Shown here: piece by piece, positions 17,872-27,192 of the stretch
Layout of the letters: each line of letters starts with the position of its first letter
How positions within the stretch are numbered: position 1 is the stretch's first letter
NCBI GenBank assembly: GCA_903837305.1
Contig: CAILUB010000179.1
Location: 1 to 34,130, forward strand
Reading direction: 5' to 3'
Length of the DNA stretch: 34,130 bases
Source: an uncultured Cytophagaceae bacterium
GTDB lineage: Bacteria > Bacteroidota > Bacteroidia > Cytophagales > Spirosomataceae
Position numbers and translations under genes: made by a program
Notes under the pieces: generated by a model
The model's input: the letters and a program-made list of their open reading frames with translations, nothing else
Told to the model about the DNA's origin: nothing
Database searches by the model: none

Positions 17872-19535
17872 GAATGGTTACTTTTAAATTGATAGCCATT
17901 AAATAGCTCCCTTATTTTCATCTTATATAACTTTCCAGTTGCAGTTAATGGCATTTGGTCAATGAACACAACATCATCTGGAATGCTCCACTTTGGCATT
18001 TTTCCATCAAAAAAACTTAAAATTTCTTTTTTTAGTAGATCATCTTTTTTCGTGACTGATAATTTTTTGACTACAATTAATAGTGGACGTTCGCCCCATT
18101 TTGGATGTGGGATTGATATGCAGGCGCAGATAGAGATGTCAGGGAATGCGCTAGCAATGCTTTCGATTTCTATGGAAGAAATCCATTCACCACCAGACTT
18201 GATAACATCTTTACTTCTATCAGTTATTTGCATATTTCCATCTTGATCAATGGTAGCAACATCGCCCGTTGGAAACCATCCTTTATCCAGAGGCGACAGA
18301 TCGGATCGGTAGTAATTACTAATCACCCAGTGACCTTTAACCAAAAGGTCGCCGTAGGATTTCCCATCTCGAGGTAATGTTTCTCCATTAGCGTCAATAA
18401 TTTTCATTTCAATCCCATAGATTGATCGACCTTGCTTTTGCAGGATTAATTTTTTCTGGGCTTCGGATTTTTTAAGGTCTGATGCTTTTAAACTAGCCGC
18501 CGTACCTAGTGGAGATAGCTCAGTCATGCCCCAAGCATGTGTAATTTTCACCCCTAACGCATTAAAGTCATTCATCATCGCAGGTGGGCACACCGACCCT
18601 CCAACAATGGCTTTATTAAAGGTCGTGAATTTCAATTTTTGAGAACGAATATATTCTAATAACCCCAGCCAAACAGTAGGCACTCCTGCTGACATCGTTA
18701 CACCTTCAGACTCGAGGAGTTCATATAAGGAGGCCCCATCCAATTTTTCGCCTGGAAATACTATTTTGGCCCCTGTGATTGGGCAGCTATAAGGAATCCC
18801 CCATGCATTTACATGAAACATTGGTACAACCGGCATGACTGTATCTACTGAAGCGATGTTTAAAGAGTCTGGAAGAGCAGAGGCATAAGTATGCAAGAGC
18901 GTGGAACGATGACTATAAAGAACGCCCTTTGGTTTTCCAGTGGTGCCTGATGTGTAACATAGCGCAGACGCGGTATTTTCATCAAAATTTGGCCATTCAA
19001 AGTTACCATTTTCTTCATCAAGAAGATTTTCATAGCACAGTATTTTAGGTGAATTGCTTTCAGGTAATTTATCGGCATCAATCATGCATATCCAGTGTTT
19101 AACGCTTGGGCACTCATTATAAATTTTACGAACTATTGACAAGAATGTGATGTCAAAAAAGATAGCCCGATCTTGGGCATGGTTAATAATGTATGAAATT
19201 TGTTCTTCAAATAATCTAGGGTTGATGGTGTGGCAAACCAAACCACTGCCAGAAATTCCGTAATACAACTCTAAATGGCGATATCCATTCCAGGCAATGG
19301 TTCCGACACGTTCACCTGGTTTAAGACCTAGTTTTGAAATTGCTTGAGCAACTTTTCTTGCCCTTAACTCACAGTCAGCATACGTATAGCGATGGATATC
19401 TCCCTCGGTGCGCCTTGAAACAATCTCAGTATTGCCGTGCTGATTTTTAGCATGCACTAAGATACTTGAAATCATTAATGGCTGATACATCATCTGACCC
19501 ATTAACGGATTTTGTGAATCAATATTTGATGTCAT
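17868..19535 (-). CDS. AlkK-like medium-chain fatty acyl-CoA ligase
   Basis: A 555-residue AMP-forming ligase whose N-terminus (ISSILVHAKNQHGNTEIVSR, then HRYTYADCELRARKVA) and length match the AlkK/medium-chain acyl-CoA ligase group. The phosphate loop TSGTTGKPKGV lies near residue 195 and the catalytic lysine is in ATGKLYKMKIRE at the C-terminus. It activates fatty or similar acids for beta-oxidation in the cytoplasm. The gene follows the acyl-CoA dehydrogenase gene after 38 bases on the same strand and overlaps the DUF2889 gene. It is the second ligase in the window and sits with the beta-oxidation set, which makes it a better candidate for acids produced after or beside the ketone step. 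Its exact chain-length preference is unknown. Confidence 0.88.
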   Translation of the reverse strand: MTSNIDSQNPLMGQMMYQPLMISSILVHAKNQHGNTEIVSRRTEGDIHRYTYADCELRARKVAQAISKLGLKPGERVGTIAWNGYRHLELYYGISGSGLVCHTINPRLFEEQISYIINHAQDRAIFFDITFLSIVRKIYNECPSVKHWICMIDADKLPESNSPKILCYENLLDEENGNFEWPNFDENTASALCYTSGTTGKPKGVLYSHRSTLLHTYASALPDSLNIASVDTVMPVVPMFHVNAWGIPYSCPITGAKIVFPGEKLDGASLYELLESEGVTMSAGVPTVWLGLLEYIRSQKLKFTTFNKAIVGGSVCPPAMMNDFNALGVKITHAWGMTELSPLGTAASLKASDLKKSEAQKKLILQKQGRSIYGIEMKIIDANGETLPRDGKSYGDLLVKGHWVISNYYRSDLSPLDKGWFPTGDVATIDQDGNMQITDRSKDVIKSGGEWISSIEIESIASAFPDISICACISIPHPKWGERPLLIVVKKLSVTKKDDLLKKEILSFFDGKMPKWSIPDDVVFIDQMPLTATGKLYKMKIRELFNGYQFKSNHS

Positions 19536-19573
19536 GATTTTTAATCCTTGCTGTAGGCGAGGTTTTCACCTTG

Positions 19574-21355
19574 CTAAAACTGTTTAATTTCCAATCCTAT
19601 ACAGGAGCTACCACCTTCAATTATGGTTTGAGCTAAACCTGCTACTTGAGTTAATAAGTGCTCTGCATAAAACTGGCTAGTTACTATTTTTGCAGAGTAG
19701 AAATCCGGATCTTCTTTCATTTTATTTTCTGCCACAAGAAAGGCTAATGCCATTTGCCATCCACAGGTTAATAATCCAGCTAGACGTAAATAGGTAACAC
19801 TTCCCGCATAGACTTCTTTTGTATCTTTTTTATAGTTATCTACGATATATTCAACGACATTTTCAAAAGCGAGTCGCGCACATATTAAGTTTTGATGGAT
19901 TGAGCTAGCGGCAGCGTTATCACTTTTTGCTAATTCATTTTCTGTTTCCTCTATTTTTCTCGCTAATTCTTTTGCAACTTTTCCATTATCACGCACCGTT
20001 TTTCGACCAATCAAGTCGTTAGCCTGAATCGCAGTAGTGCCTTCATAAATCGTTAAGATGCGAACATCACGGTAATATTGCGCCGCGCCAGTTTCCTCAA
20101 TAAAGCCCATACCACCATGCACCTGTAAGCCTAAGCTTGCTACCTCAATCGACATCTCAGTTGAGAAGCCTTTAATGATGGGCACTAAAAATTCGTAAAG
20201 AGCTCTGTAATTTTCTTTAGATTCAGAATCGGGGTGATGGTGAGATAAATCTGATGATAAGGCGGCAACATAAGCAATTGCTCTTGCACCTTCTATATAA
20301 GCTCGCATAGTCATCAACATCCGCTTTACGTCGGGCTGATGAATAATCGCTACTGGTCCATCTGAACCGTCGAGATCACGGCTTTGCACTCTTTCTTTTG
20401 CATAGCGTACCGCCTTTTGATAAGACCTATCTGCCACAGCAATGCCCTGTATACCAACAGCAAAACGTGCGGCATTCATCATGACAAACATATATTCAAG
20501 ACCACGGTTTTCTTTTCCAACCAAATAAGCAGTTGCGCCACCATGATCGCCAAACTGTAATACGGCTGTTGGACTAGCTTTAATACCAAGCTTATGTTCT
20601 AAAGAGACGCAATCAATATCATTGCGTTCCCCCAAAAATCCATCCTCGTTCACAATAAACTTAGGGGCTACAAAAAGGGATATTCCCTTGATGCCTTCTG
20701 GGGCATCAGGTAGACGAGCAAGCACCAAATGAATGATATTCTGCGCCATATCATGATCACCATAAGTGATGTAGATCTTCGTGCCAAAAATTTTGTATGA
20801 ACCGTCTCCTTGTGGAATCGCTCGAGTACGCACCATGGAAAGATCGGAACCTGCTTGAGGTTCGGTCAAATTCATCGTGCCAGTCCACTCACCTGAAATC
20901 ATCTTTGGAACATAAAGCGCTTGTAATTCTGGGCTTGCAGCAGTTAGTAAAGCCTCAATGGCGCCATCCGTTAAAAGTGGGCATAAGGCAAAAGAGAGGT
21001 TGGCTGCGTTCACCATTTCCAAACAGGCCGTAGAAATGAGTTTTGGTAAGCCTTGACCGCCAAATTCAACTGGGTGAATCACACCTTGCCATCCTGCGTC
21101 GGTATAACTTTTGAATGCTTCTTTAAATCCCGGTGAGGTAATAACTTCGCCATCCTTGAGTGCGCTGGGTTTCTGGTCGCCCGTCCAGTTCAAAGGGGCC
21201 AGTTCGTTTTCACAAAATTTAGCCGATTCTGTTAAAACCGCAGTAGCAGTTTCGTAGCCATAATCCTCTAGGCCTGAAATTTTAGTTAATTGATTGATAT
21301 TAGCTAACTCATTCATCACAAATAACATGTCTTTGACTGGGGCTATATATGGCAT
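19574..21355 (-). CDS. Acyl-CoA dehydrogenase with C-terminal extension domain
   Basis: A 593-residue flavoprotein, about 200 residues longer than ordinary acyl-CoA dehydrogenases, as in the DmdC-like group with an extra C-terminal domain. LTEPQAGSD is the conserved FAD/substrate segment and YEGTTAIQ carries the usual catalytic glutamate. QVHGGMGFIEE precedes it. It introduces the 2,3 double bond into an acyl-CoA and passes electrons to ETF. I chose ATG 21355, five bases after AGGAG, instead of the GTG just upstream, which is only two bases from it. It heads a leftward operon with the AlkK-like ligase and DUF2889 genes and is divergent from the TetR gene, with operator candidates in the gap. 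Confidence 0.87.
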   Translation of the reverse strand: MPYIAPVKDMLFVMNELANINQLTKISGLEDYGYETATAVLTESAKFCENELAPLNWTGDQKPSALKDGEVITSPGFKEAFKSYTDAGWQGVIHPVEFGGQGLPKLISTACLEMVNAANLSFALCPLLTDGAIEALLTAASPELQALYVPKMISGEWTGTMNLTEPQAGSDLSMVRTRAIPQGDGSYKIFGTKIYITYGDHDMAQNIIHLVLARLPDAPEGIKGISLFVAPKFIVNEDGFLGERNDIDCVSLEHKLGIKASPTAVLQFGDHGGATAYLVGKENRGLEYMFVMMNAARFAVGIQGIAVADRSYQKAVRYAKERVQSRDLDGSDGPVAIIHQPDVKRMLMTMRAYIEGARAIAYVAALSSDLSHHHPDSESKENYRALYEFLVPIIKGFSTEMSIEVASLGLQVHGGMGFIEETGAAQYYRDVRILTIYEGTTAIQANDLIGRKTVRDNGKVAKELARKIEETENELAKSDNAAASSIHQNLICARLAFENVVEYIVDNYKKDTKEVYAGSVTYLRLAGLLTCGWQMALAFLVAENKMKEDPDFYSAKIVTSQFYAEHLLTQVAGLAQTIIEGGSSCIGLEIKQF

Positions 21356-21399
21356 CACTACTCCTAGTAATTTATTTCTTTGATTCTAAACAATGAATC

Positions 21400-21409
21400 G
21401 GGTATACCC
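21400..21409. promoter_or_regulatory. Perfect 10-bp palindrome in the divergent promoter region
   Basis: GGGTATACCC is fully self-complementary and lies 45 bases before the acyl-CoA dehydrogenase start, in the 194-bp gap between the divergent operons. It could be a protein site or overlap a leftward -10 element. Ten bases is short enough for chance. Confidence 0.25.
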
Positions 21410-21415
21410 TTAATT

Positions 21416-21435
21416 AAAAGTACGACCGTATTTTT
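21416..21435. promoter_or_regulatory. Candidate TetR operator in divergent promoter
   Basis: The 20-bp element has the form AAAA-n-TACG-nn-CGTA-n-TTTT, symmetric at eight of ten base pairs. A diverged copy begins at 21467 (AAAAGCACGATCAATTT, against AAAAGTACGACCGTATT here). The adjacent gene at 21550 encodes a TetR repressor, and such repressors usually bind palindromes between themselves and the divergent gene. It would control both the leftward acyl-CoA dehydrogenase operon and the rightward beta-oxidation operon. Binding is inferred from symmetry and position only. Confidence 0.45.
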
Positions 21436-21549
21436 TATTCATGTAGTATACATAGAGTTTAAATTTAAAAGCACGATCAATTTATAAATTTTTACTAATG
21501 ATTGCCATTCACAATAAGCATGCAGAAATAGTTAAGAGGGCATATCTAT

Positions 21550-22206
21550 ATGAAGATAAGTAAGTTAAAACTGATTTCTAAAGATTACGAGATGGAAGAT
21601 TTTAAGATAGATCAACTACAGACTAAGGGCGAACATACTAAGGCGCTTATTCTCGATTCAGCTTTATATTTAGCGGGGCGTGATGGATTTGAAGGTCTCA
21701 CTATTGGCTTGATTGCAGATCGAATGCAGATGAGTAAAAGTGGTGTGTATGCCCATTTTGACTCCAAAGAAAATTTACAGCTGGAAGTTATCAACGAATA
21801 TCACAGAAGGTTTAAAGAGTCTATATTTGATCCAGCTATGACAATGCCTAGGGGCATGCCACGATTAAAAATGCTTCTTGATCTGTGGATTAAAATCACC
21901 ATTTCTGAAATCAATACGGGTTGTATTTACATTTCAGGCGCAATGGAATTGGATGATAGGCCTGGCCCGGTTAGGGACGAATTAGCAAAAATAGTACAAG
22001 ACTGGAGAAATGCCATTATCAAAGCAATAAAAATGGCTGTCACAGAGGGTCACCTTAAAAAGGATGTCAATCCCCGCGAACTACTTTTTGCATTTTACGG
22101 GGCAATCTTATGTCTTCAACATGATGCTCGATTTTTAAGAGATAAAGAGAGTATTCAAACAGCTAAAAAATATATTAAAAAGATCATTGCAGCTCATTGT
22201 CCATAA
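21550..22206 (+). CDS. TetR-family repressor of the beta-oxidation genes
   Basis: A 218-residue TetR regulator. The helix-turn-helix spans about residues 28-75 (LILDSALYLAGRDGFEGLTIGLIADRMQMSKSGVYAHFDSKENL), and the remainder is an all-helical ligand domain. By position it should repress the divergent acyl-CoA dehydrogenase operon and its own operon of FadN-like, thiolase and hydratase genes, with an acyl-CoA as the likely ligand. Betaproteobacterial fatty-acid regulons are known to be run by TetR proteins of the FadP/PsrA kind, but I cannot prove membership. AGAGGG about ten bases upstream supports ATG 21550; Met17 (ATG 21598) is a possible later start. The next gene follows after 42 bases. 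Confidence 0.85.
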   Translation: MKISKLKLISKDYEMEDFKIDQLQTKGEHTKALILDSALYLAGRDGFEGLTIGLIADRMQMSKSGVYAHFDSKENLQLEVINEYHRRFKESIFDPAMTMPRGMPRLKMLLDLWIKITISEINTGCIYISGAMELDDRPGPVRDELAKIVQDWRNAIIKAIKMAVTEGHLKKDVNPRELLFAFYGAILCLQHDARFLRDKESIQTAKKYIKKIIAAHCP

Positions 22207-22248
22207 GAAATGAAGCGTTAAATATAGAAGTAATAAAAGGAATGCTAA

Positions 22249-24681
22249 ATGAATTTGATTGTCAAAAAAGTTGCCGTTTTAGGATCGGGTGTGATGGGCT
22301 CCCAAATTGCTGCGCACTGCATAAATTCTAATATTCCTGTTATTTTATTTGATTTAGCTTCTCAAACAATAGATGAAAAGCAAATTAATAAAAGTGCTAT
22401 TGCCAAGAAAGGCATCGAAAGTTTAAATAAGTTAAAGCCGTCTCCTCTAATGTTTTCTGATAATTCGAGATTGATCCAATCGGCAAATTACGATGAACAT
22501 CTTGGATTATTAAGTGAGTGTGATTTGGTGATTGAAGCCATTGCTGAAAAGTTAGAGTGGAAGTACGATTTATATAAACTAATAGCTCCATACATAAGTC
22601 AAAATGCTATTTTTGCAAGCAACACCTCAGGCATTTCAATTGAAAAACTCTGCGAGGGCATTCCAGAGGGATTGAAAGAGCGGTTCTGTGGTATTCATTT
22701 CTTTAACCCACCTCGATATATGCATTTATTGGAGTTAATTCCCTCCAAAAAAACTGCTGAAGTAATCCTAGATTCATTAGAAACATTTGCTACCTCTGTT
22801 TGGGGAAAAGGTGTTGTTAGAGCAAGGGATACCCCTAACTTTATTGCGAATCGAGTTGGTGTGTTTTCAATACTAAGTACGATAGCAACTGCCGAAAAGC
22901 TAAATTTGAGTTTCGATTTGGTTGACGCTTTAACCGGTGATAAACTCGGACGACCAAAGTCTGCCACATTCAGAACTTGCGATGTCGTTGGTATTGATAC
23001 ATTGTCCAATGTAATTAAAACGATGCAGAGCACTCTTCGAGACGATCCATTTTTCAAGTCTTATCAACTACCTGTTGTACTTGAAAAATTAGTGGAAATT
23101 GGACATCTAGGACAAAAGACTGGATCCGGTTTCTATAAGCGTGTTGGCAAAGAAAATCTAGTTTTTAATCTGCAAACCAGTGCATATGATTCTGCTGCGA
23201 ATCAGATTAGTACTGAGGTATTAGAAATCCTTAAGAAACCAAGCAATCAGCAAATTGCCCTGTTTAGATCTTGTAAAGACCCGCAAGGTTACTTTATATG
23301 GGAAATATATCGAAATCTATTTCACTTTATTGCTGTCCATTTAGAGTCTATTGCAAACTCTGCTGCTGAAGTGGATTTTGCTATGCGCTGGGGTTACGGT
23401 TGGAATCTTGGGCCATTTGAAACTTGGCAAAGTGCAGGTTGGGAGAAAATTGCACTCTGGGTCCAGGAGGATATTGATAATGGCAAAACCCTCTCAAGAG
23501 AAAAACTTCCAGATTGGGTATTTAGTAAAAAGGTAATTACAGCAGGGGGTGTTCATAGTAATAAAGGCTCTTGGTCACCACTTTCGGGTGATTTTATTTT
23601 ACGTAGCTCTTTACCTGTTTATAAAAAACAAATTTTCAAAGCGCAATTGCTAGGTGATGGTACGGTTGATTCCAACAGTTCAGGCACTACGATATTAGAA
23701 GCGCCTTGTGGAAGACTCTGGCTTGATAAGCGCTTTGAAAAAGTACTTATCTTGTCATTTAAGTCAAAGGCAAACACGATTAGCGTGGAAGTAATGGATC
23801 TAATTGCTAAGGCTGTACAGCTCGCAGAAAAAAATTATGATGCGCTCGTTATTTGGCAGCCGACTTCCCTTCAAATTGGTGGAACGGTATTGTTCAGTGC
23901 TGGTGCAGATCTATCAGAAGCTGTAGGGCTTTATAAAGATCAGGGACTTGAAGGTATTGAGCGGTATGTTAAGGAATTTCAAGAAACAGTATCCTCAGTA
24001 AAATACTCAAATGTGCCAGTCATATCAGCGGTCGCTGGGCTTGCTCTAGGAGGGGGCTGTGAGTTAATTATGCATTCCGCCAGAAGAGTAGTTGCAGCTG
24101 AAAGCTATCTCGGTTTAGTTGAGTCCGGTGTTGGTTTATTACCTGCTGGGGGAGGTTTAAAAGAATTGGCAATCGGCTGCTCAAAGGGGGTCATGGAGGC
24201 AAGAAATTCTATTTTTCTAGACTACGTTAAGCCAAGATTTCTAAATGTATCGCAAGCTAAGGTTTCAAGTTCGGCTCAAGAGGCAATAAAGATGGGCTAT
24301 CTTCAGGAGTCTGACGTTATTGTCCCCAATATTCATGAGCTCTTATATCAATCATTATTGCAGGCGCAGACTATGTCACAGTCAGGATATAGAGCTCCAA
24401 TGAAGTATGACTTTAAAGTTGGAGGCAGATCTCTTAAGGCAACTTTGAAAGGGATCTTGATCAATATGAGAGATGGCGGGTTTATTTCTGAGCATGATTT
24501 CTTTATTGGGGATCAGATTGCTCATGTTATTTCTGGAGGTGATGTAGATGATGGCGCGCTTGTTTCAGAGGAGTGGCTATTTAAACTGGAAAGACAGGCA
24601 TTCATAAAGTTATTTACTGCGCCCAAAACACAGGAACGCATAGCGCATATGTTAACAACGCACAAACCATTGCGTAATTAG
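22249..24681 (+). CDS. Bifunctional 3-hydroxyacyl-CoA dehydrogenase / enoyl-CoA hydratase (FadN-like)
   Basis: An 810-residue fusion in the FadN order: dehydrogenase first, hydratase last, the reverse of E. coli FadB. The N-terminal NAD site is GSGVMG (residues 12-17). GIHFFNPPRYM near residue 150 contains the catalytic-histidine region, and NTSGI precedes it. The C-terminal crotonase domain starts near 500, with the oxyanion-hole segments SAGADLSE and GLALGGGCEL and the GLVESGVGLLPAGGG helix carrying the catalytic glutamate region. It hydrates 2-enoyl-CoAs and oxidises the 3-hydroxyacyl-CoA. The thiolase gene follows after 14 bases, giving the two-gene beta-oxidation module usual in this group. 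Confidence 0.9.
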   Translation: MNLIVKKVAVLGSGVMGSQIAAHCINSNIPVILFDLASQTIDEKQINKSAIAKKGIESLNKLKPSPLMFSDNSRLIQSANYDEHLGLLSECDLVIEAIAEKLEWKYDLYKLIAPYISQNAIFASNTSGISIEKLCEGIPEGLKERFCGIHFFNPPRYMHLLELIPSKKTAEVILDSLETFATSVWGKGVVRARDTPNFIANRVGVFSILSTIATAEKLNLSFDLVDALTGDKLGRPKSATFRTCDVVGIDTLSNVIKTMQSTLRDDPFFKSYQLPVVLEKLVEIGHLGQKTGSGFYKRVGKENLVFNLQTSAYDSAANQISTEVLEILKKPSNQQIALFRSCKDPQGYFIWEIYRNLFHFIAVHLESIANSAAEVDFAMRWGYGWNLGPFETWQSAGWEKIALWVQEDIDNGKTLSREKLPDWVFSKKVITAGGVHSNKGSWSPLSGDFILRSSLPVYKKQIFKAQLLGDGTVDSNSSGTTILEAPCGRLWLDKRFEKVLILSFKSKANTISVEVMDLIAKAVQLAEKNYDALVIWQPTSLQIGGTVLFSAGADLSEAVGLYKDQGLEGIERYVKEFQETVSSVKYSNVPVISAVAGLALGGGCELIMHSARRVVAAESYLGLVESGVGLLPAGGGLKELAIGCSKGVMEARNSIFLDYVKPRFLNVSQAKVSSSAQEAIKMGYLQESDVIVPNIHELLYQSLLQAQTMSQSGYRAPMKYDFKVGGRSLKATLKGILINMRDGGFISEHDFFIGDQIAHVISGGDVDDGALVSEEWLFKLERQAFIKLFTAPKTQERIAHMLTTHKPLRN

Positions 24682-24695
24682 TCTCATAAGGAAAT

Positions 24696-25892
24696 ATGAA
24701 AAAAATACAAGATGCATATGTGGTTTCTGCGACCCGCTCTCCAGTGGGGAAGGCGTTTAAAGGTAATCTTAGAAATGTGAGGCCTGATGATTTATTGGCA
24801 GTGATGCTAATTAGCGCTTTAAAACAAGTCCCACTACTAAACCCATCATTAATACAGGATATTATTGTCGGCTGTGCTATGCCAGAGGGCGCGCAGGGTC
24901 TAAATGTTTCACGCATCAGTCTTTTATTGGCTGGTATACCTAACTCTGTTGGTGGAATTACCGTAAATCGATTTTGTGCTTCTGGCTTAAGTGCGATTGC
25001 AATAGCTGCGGACCGTATTCGACTGGGAGAGGCAGATGTCATGATTGGTGGTGGCGTTGAATCTATGAGTTTTATTCCAATGATGGGAAATGTTCAATCT
25101 CTTTCGCCGGGAATATTTGCAAGAGATGAGAATCTGGGTATTGCCTATGGAATGGGACTTACAGCCGAGACGGTCGCTAGACAATGGAAAGTATCACGCG
25201 ATCAGCAAGATGAATTTGCATTAAATTCACACCGAAAGGCGATTGCTGCACAAATTGCAGGCGAGTTTGACCAAGAAATAACACCCATTGAGTATGAAAT
25301 GCGTACTCCGAATCTAGAGACCGGTGAGGTAGAAATTAAGAGTGGGGTTCTTTTAAAGGATGAGGGTGCTCGCCCTGATATTTCATTGGAGGCACTTACA
25401 AAATTAAGGCCGGTTTTTGCAAGCGGAGGGAGCGTTACTGCCGGTAATAGCTCACAAATGTCCGATGGATCTGGCGTAGTTATTCTTGCCAGCGAGAAAG
25501 CAATTAAGGCATTTGACCTAACTCCTTTAGCGCGTTTTGTAAGTTTTGCAGTTAGAGGTGTTCTTCCTGAAGTTATGGGAATTGGTCCAGTAGAGGCTAT
25601 TCCCGCCGCTCTAGACCTTGCTAATCTCCATCAAGAACAGATTGATTGGATTGAATTAAACGAAGCTTTTGCTGCTCAAGCCCTAGCTGTTATGGATAAT
25701 TTGAAGCTAGATCCAGCTAAAGTTAACCCATTGGGCAGTGCGATTGCTTTAGGGCATCCTTTGGGGGCTACAGGAGCAATTCGAACGGCTACTCTGTTAC
25801 ATGGTCTTCGTCGAAAGAAATTTAAATACGGAATGGTCAGTATGTGCATTGGAACCGGTATGGGTGCAGCAGCAATTTTTGAAAGAGTTTAA
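24696..25892 (+). CDS. Acetyl-CoA C-acyltransferase (3-ketoacyl-CoA thiolase)
   Basis: A 398-residue classical thiolase with the acylation cysteine Cys94 in NRFCASG, NEAF in ELNEAFAAQAL near residue 325, GHPLGATG near 352, and the C-terminal base cysteine in CIGTGMG. It performs the last step of beta-oxidation on the product of the FadN-like enzyme encoded immediately upstream. AGGAAA precedes ATG 24696. The downstream hydratase begins four bases after the stop. Unlike the SCP-x thiolase at 9571-10755, this one has all canonical catalytic motifs, so the two probably act on different substrates. Confidence 0.92.
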   Translation: MKKIQDAYVVSATRSPVGKAFKGNLRNVRPDDLLAVMLISALKQVPLLNPSLIQDIIVGCAMPEGAQGLNVSRISLLLAGIPNSVGGITVNRFCASGLSAIAIAADRIRLGEADVMIGGGVESMSFIPMMGNVQSLSPGIFARDENLGIAYGMGLTAETVARQWKVSRDQQDEFALNSHRKAIAAQIAGEFDQEITPIEYEMRTPNLETGEVEIKSGVLLKDEGARPDISLEALTKLRPVFASGGSVTAGNSSQMSDGSGVVILASEKAIKAFDLTPLARFVSFAVRGVLPEVMGIGPVEAIPAALDLANLHQEQIDWIELNEAFAAQALAVMDNLKLDPAKVNPLGSAIALGHPLGATGAIRTATLLHGLRRKKFKYGMVSMCIGTGMGAAAIFERV

Positions 25893-25896
25893 TAAA

Positions 25897-26661
25897 ATGA
25901 TTAAATGCGAAGAAAAAGATGGGATTTTAAAAATTGAGTTTTCTCGGCCAGAAAAGAGAAATGCATTTACGGTAAAGATGTACCGCGATCTTAAAGATAC
26001 TCTTATAGCTGGCGATCTTAATTCTGAAGTTAAGGTAATTTTATTGCACGGAGCTGGTGATACCTTTTCTGCGGGAAATGATTTACAAGACTTTTTAAGC
26101 TCTCCCATTTTGAGTGAAGATGCTCCCGCTTTGCAGCTGTTAAGAACGATTGCTTCGCTTAAAAAACCATTAATTGCAGCGGTAAATGGTTCTGCGGTAG
26201 GTATTGGCGCCACTATGTTGTTTCATTGTGATTTAGTGTATGCACAAAAAGAGGCGAAATTTATATTTCCATTTGTATCCCTAGGCCTAGTGCCTGAAGC
26301 AGCTGTGAGTTTGTTGATGCCACGCTTGATTGGCCATCAAAGGTCATCAGAAATTTTATTTTTTGGTGAAGCTTTATCAGCAGAGCAAGCCTATCAATCT
26401 GGTTTTGTAAATAAAGTAATCTCAGATCAATCCTCGCTTGATTATGCTCTGCAACAGGCTTTACGATTGACGGCACTCTCACAGGATGCGCTTGTTAAAA
26501 CAAAAAGCCTTCTAAAGGGCAATCAGATTCAAGCGGATGTTATCAGTCAAATTAATTCCGAGGGCAGGGTATTGATAGAGAGATTAAAAAGCACATCCTT
26601 CAAAGAGGCACTTTCAGCATTTATTGAAAAACGAAAGCCTGATTATCAGGGACTGGATTAA
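25897..26661 (+). CDS. Enoyl-CoA hydratase/isomerase family protein
   Basis: A 254-residue crotonase-fold enzyme. FSRPEKRNAF near the N-terminus, the oxyanion segment SAGNDLQDF and the second segment NGSAVGIGATMLFHCDL are present. LVPEAA supplies a glutamate where isomerase-type members carry theirs. It may hydrate, or shift the double bond of, unsaturated acyl-CoAs, which would suit isoprenoid or unsaturated substrates. ATG 25897, four bases after the thiolase stop and preceded by GAAAGAG, is the start. A longer in-frame start at 25801 would overlap the thiolase by more than 90 bases and add residues unlike the family. The liuR gene follows after 62 bases. Confidence 0.85.
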   Translation: MIKCEEKDGILKIEFSRPEKRNAFTVKMYRDLKDTLIAGDLNSEVKVILLHGAGDTFSAGNDLQDFLSSPILSEDAPALQLLRTIASLKKPLIAAVNGSAVGIGATMLFHCDLVYAQKEAKFIFPFVSLGLVPEAAVSLLMPRLIGHQRSSEILFFGEALSAEQAYQSGFVNKVISDQSSLDYALQQALRLTALSQDALVKTKSLLKGNQIQADVISQINSEGRVLIERLKSTSFKEALSAFIEKRKPDYQGLD

Positions 26662-26723
26662 TCAGAAGGTATGATAAAAGTTTTTATGAGGCAACTTGGC
26701 CTCGATTTTATTAAAAGAGATTT

Positions 26724-27143
26724 ATGAGCCTTAGTAAAAAGCCGTCTAAAAATAACTATCAATTTACTATTGCTCAGTTAGCGGACGAGTTTGACGTTAC
26801 TCATCGAACAATTCGGTTTTATGAAGATCAAAATTTGCTGTCCCCTGAGCGAATTGGAAAGAACTCCCAGATAAGAATGTATTCAAGCGCAGATCGAACT
26901 CGTCTTAGGTTGATTTTACGGGGCAAGCGATTAGGATTTTCTTTGGCGGAAATTAAGGAAATTTTAGATATTAATTTATACAATAAGCCAGATGGGAGCA
27001 TCCTTCAGCTAAAAAGATTCATTAAAACACTCGCAAAACATCGTAGCGCACTCGAGCAACAAATGGAGGACTTGAAAGATCAAGTTGGTGAGATTGCTGC
27101 TTATGAATTGCAATGCAAAAAGATCCTCTCTGGGAAAAGCTGA
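26724..27143 (+). CDS. liuR: LiuR, MerR-family regulator of leucine/isovalerate catabolism
   Basis: A 139-residue MerR protein with an N-terminal winged helix (FTIAQLADEFDVTHRTIRFYEDQNLLSPER, then YSSADRTRLRLILRGKRLGFSLAEI) and a short coiled-coil dimerisation tail. No metal-binding cysteine cluster is present. In proteobacteria LiuR controls liu genes through an inverted repeat containing ACGTTAACGT, and such a site occurs at 27193-27226, between this gene and liuA. The protein's position directly in front of liuABCDE makes the assignment strong. It is the last gene downstream of the beta-oxidation set, so it may be transcribed with it or from its own promoter in the 62-base gap. Confidence 0.9.
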   Translation: MSLSKKPSKNNYQFTIAQLADEFDVTHRTIRFYEDQNLLSPERIGKNSQIRMYSSADRTRLRLILRGKRLGFSLAEIKEILDINLYNKPDGSILQLKRFIKTLAKHRSALEQQMEDLKDQVGEIAAYELQCKKILSGKS

Positions 27144-27168
27144 CCCATTCAAACCCTCTTTACACCAT

Positions 27169-27191
27169 AAGATAGTTAGATTCTATCTTTT
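27169..27191 (+). terminator. Weak hairpin after liuR
   Basis: AAGATAG (27169-27175), a seven-base loop and CTATCTT (27183-27189) form a seven-pair stem followed by two T and then AATTT. The stem is AU-rich and the T tract is short, so termination would be inefficient. It lies between liuR and the liu promoter. Confidence 0.35.
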
Positions 27192-27192
27192 A

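Noticed and set aside
25801-25896. An extended N-terminus for the enoyl-CoA hydratase.
   Set aside because: It overlaps the thiolase coding sequence in another frame and adds residues unlike the family; ATG 25897 fits better.
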